Positions 4,783 through 5,476 of a stretch of DNA of 5,476 nt are shown piece by piece; the first letter of the stretch is position 1; each line of letters opens with the position of its first letter. The stretch spans positions 1-5,476 of the forward strand of contig JAJFHW010000168.1 in assembly GCA_021775385.1 (NCBI GenBank), in the 5' to 3' direction. Below the pieces are notes generated by a model. The model saw only the letters and a program-made list of their open reading frames with translations, made no database searches and was not told the DNA's origin. The stretch comes from Hyphomicrobiales bacterium. GTDB lineage: Bacteria; Pseudomonadota; Alphaproteobacteria; Rhizobiales; HXMU1428-3. The position numbers and the translations under genes are program-made.

Positions 4783-4794
4783 CAACTTTGAACA
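4779..4794. promoter_or_regulatory. Dyad over -10/start site: candidate MarR-type operator
   Basis: TGTTCAA (4779-4785) and TTGAACA (4788-4794) are perfect inverted repeats separated by CT. A 16-bp dyad with TTGAA half-sites placed on the -10 and start of a MarR-family gene is the usual geometry of MarR autorepression. The pairing with this regulator is inferred. Confidence 0.5.
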
Positions 4795-4799
4795 AAGAA

Positions 4800-4934
4800 A
4801 TGAAATGCTCTCTTTTTATAGTGCCTATCAATGTGCACACACTAAAATTCTCCTCCAGAAAAGAAACTCAAGTCTGTGGTGCTGTGGTAGCCATTCTAAA
4901 ACAATCATATCGGACATTTATCGCTAAATCATGA
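4800..4934 (+). CDS. Possible 44-codon leader ORF coupled to the MarR-type gene
   Basis: An ATG at 4800, about 11 bases after the predicted transcription start, opens a 44-codon frame (starting MKCSLFIVPINVH, ending TFIAKS). Its TGA overlaps the regulator's start codon as ATGA (4931-4934). The regulator itself has no Shine-Dalgarno (TTATCGCTAAATC before ATG), so coupled re-initiation would explain its translation. The leader ORF has only a weak purine stretch (AAAGAA) directly before its ATG and no recognisable family. A chance open frame of this length is possible in AT-rich DNA. Confidence 0.3.
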   Translation: MKCSLFIVPINVHTLKFSSRKETQVCGAVVAILKQSYRTFIAKS

Positions 4935-5293
4935 CTGCTCCGAAAGTAAATACCAAAGAAGATACCAGGTTTCGTGTTCTAAGGTTATTGGATGAAAACC
5001 CGGATCTAACTCAAAGAGAGATTGCCGATAAACTAGGTATTAGTCTTGGCGGTGTGAATTATTGCCTGAGAGCCTTAATAGATAAGGTGTTGGTAAAAAT
5101 TCAAAATTTTCAAGGCAGTGATAATAAGTTTGGATATGCCTATTTTCTAACTCCAACAGGTATTTATGAAAAATCAGTCTTAGCTGCAGGTTTCTTGAAG
5201 CGCAAGATGGGCGAATATGAAGCGCTTAAAGAAGAAATAGAAGCGCTTGAAAAAGAAGTTTCTATTAATCCGAAAGCTAAAAATAGCAAGTAA
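4931..5293 (+). CDS. EPS-associated MarR-family transcriptional regulator
   Basis: This 120-residue winged-helix DNA-binding protein resembles the short MarR-type regulators found in exopolysaccharide loci. Residues about 11-78 hold the domain: a first helix (DTRFRVLRLLDENP), the helix-turn-helix TQREIADKLGISLGGVNYCLRALIDKVLV (27-55) with recognition helix around 39-50, and a wing ending near YFLTPTGIYEK. The end (about 88-112, KRKMGEYEALKEEIEALEKEV) is a coiled coil, probably for dimerisation. It lies downstream of the RfaH-like gene and 113 bases before the GDP-mannose gene, all on one strand, so it likely controls EPS expression. Its own promoter carries a dyad suited to autorepression. 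The start is set by homology-like length and the HTH position; no ribosome site is visible. No catalytic or ligand pocket is recognisable. Confidence 0.88.
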   Translation: MTAPKVNTKEDTRFRVLRLLDENPDLTQREIADKLGISLGGVNYCLRALIDKVLVKIQNFQGSDNKFGYAYFLTPTGIYEKSVLAAGFLKRKMGEYEALKEEIEALEKEVSINPKAKNSK

Positions 5294-5370
5294 GGCAAAG
5301 TTGTTGAATTTAAATAAATCTAACTTCTAACTGCTAAAAAAGTAGGAAACCATCTGGCATGGTTTGCCTT
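5292..5370 (+). promoter_or_regulatory. Alternative RNA pairings between the regulator stop and the GDP-mannose gene
   Basis: AAACCAT (5347-5353) and ATGGTTT (5359-5365) form a perfect 7-bp hairpin, extendable by AGG/CCT with one bulged G. Its right side also matches AAGGCAAA (5292-5299, overlapping the regulator's stop codon): TTTGCCTT (5363-5370) pairs with it over 8 perfect bases. The two pairings exclude each other, as in an attenuator. There is no good T-run after the hairpin, so termination is doubtful. Confidence 0.25.
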
Positions 5371-5406
5371 TGTGGCCTTAATTTATAATCAAGAGAATAT
5401 AAGCAC

Positions 5407-5476
5407 ATGATCACACCTGTAATACTTTGTGGTGGCTCTGGAACGCGTCTGTGGCCATTATCTCGCAAGAGTTTTC
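5407..5476 (+). CDS. Mannose-1-phosphate guanylyltransferase, 5' end (truncated by window)
   Basis: The first 23 codons read MITPVILCGGSGTRLWPLSR, then KSF. This is the nucleotide-binding signature (GGSGTRLWPLSR) of the AlgA/ManC/XanB type mannose-1-phosphate guanylyltransferases, which make GDP-mannose from mannose-1-phosphate and GTP for polysaccharide synthesis. The family is usually about 470 residues, some members fused to a phosphomannose isomerase domain; the rest is outside the window, so fusion cannot be judged. A weak purine stretch (AAGAGAA) lies 9 bases before the ATG. Its place after two EPS-type regulators suggests it opens the biosynthetic part of the locus. Confidence 0.9.
   Translation, partial: MITPVILCGGSGTRLWPLSRKSF

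Overview
The window most likely comes from an AT-leaning alphaproteobacterium. The best taxonomic clue is the tRNA-His at 3908-3984, which has A73 and no encoded G-1; that loss of an otherwise near-universal tRNA feature is known from alphaproteobacteria. A Gram-negative ECF sigma / RskA-type anti-sigma / fasciclin cluster and an exopolysaccharide (EPS) regulator pair fit this, but genus cannot be told from the sequence.

Left part (1-2483). The first bases may hold the last codons of an unidentified plus-strand gene ending at 84. A GC-rich, palindrome-dense intergenic block (about 138-330) follows, with no gene I can support. Then comes a minus-strand cluster, read right to left: an ECF sigma factor (2483-1908), a Cys-free RskA-like membrane anti-sigma factor (1906-1124, one base after the sigma stop) and a secreted single-domain fasciclin protein (957-358). 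The 166-base gap before the fasciclin gene holds a good ECF-type promoter (TGAAAC, 17 bases, CGTACC). The cluster parallels mycobacterial SigK-RskA, which controls the fasciclin antigens MPT70/MPT83. The likely circuit is: the anti-sigma holds the sigma at the membrane, a signal releases it, and the sigma transcribes the fasciclin gene.

Middle part (2484-3984). Divergent from the sigma gene is a membrane-anchored, TerB-like helical protein (2663-3226). It ends at a strong intrinsic terminator whose tail is duplicated in tandem. A small secreted four-cysteine protein of unknown function (3613-3338, minus) converges on it. A 294-base gap without genes leads to the tRNA-His promoter and tRNA.

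Right part (3985-5476) is the start of an EPS locus: a specialised NusG paralogue of RfaH type (4180-4704), an EPS-associated MarR-family regulator (4931-5293), and the first codons of a mannose-1-phosphate guanylyltransferase gene (5407 onward). The RfaH-like gene has a structured leader containing GGCGGTAG, identical to the core of the enterobacterial ops element. The MarR-type gene has a good sigma-70 promoter with a 7+2+7 dyad over its -10 and start region, suggesting autoregulation. Neither regulator gene has a convincing Shine-Dalgarno; each is preceded by a short open frame ending in an ATGA overlap with its start codon. Together they suggest processive antitermination plus repressor control of an EPS operon that continues beyond the window.
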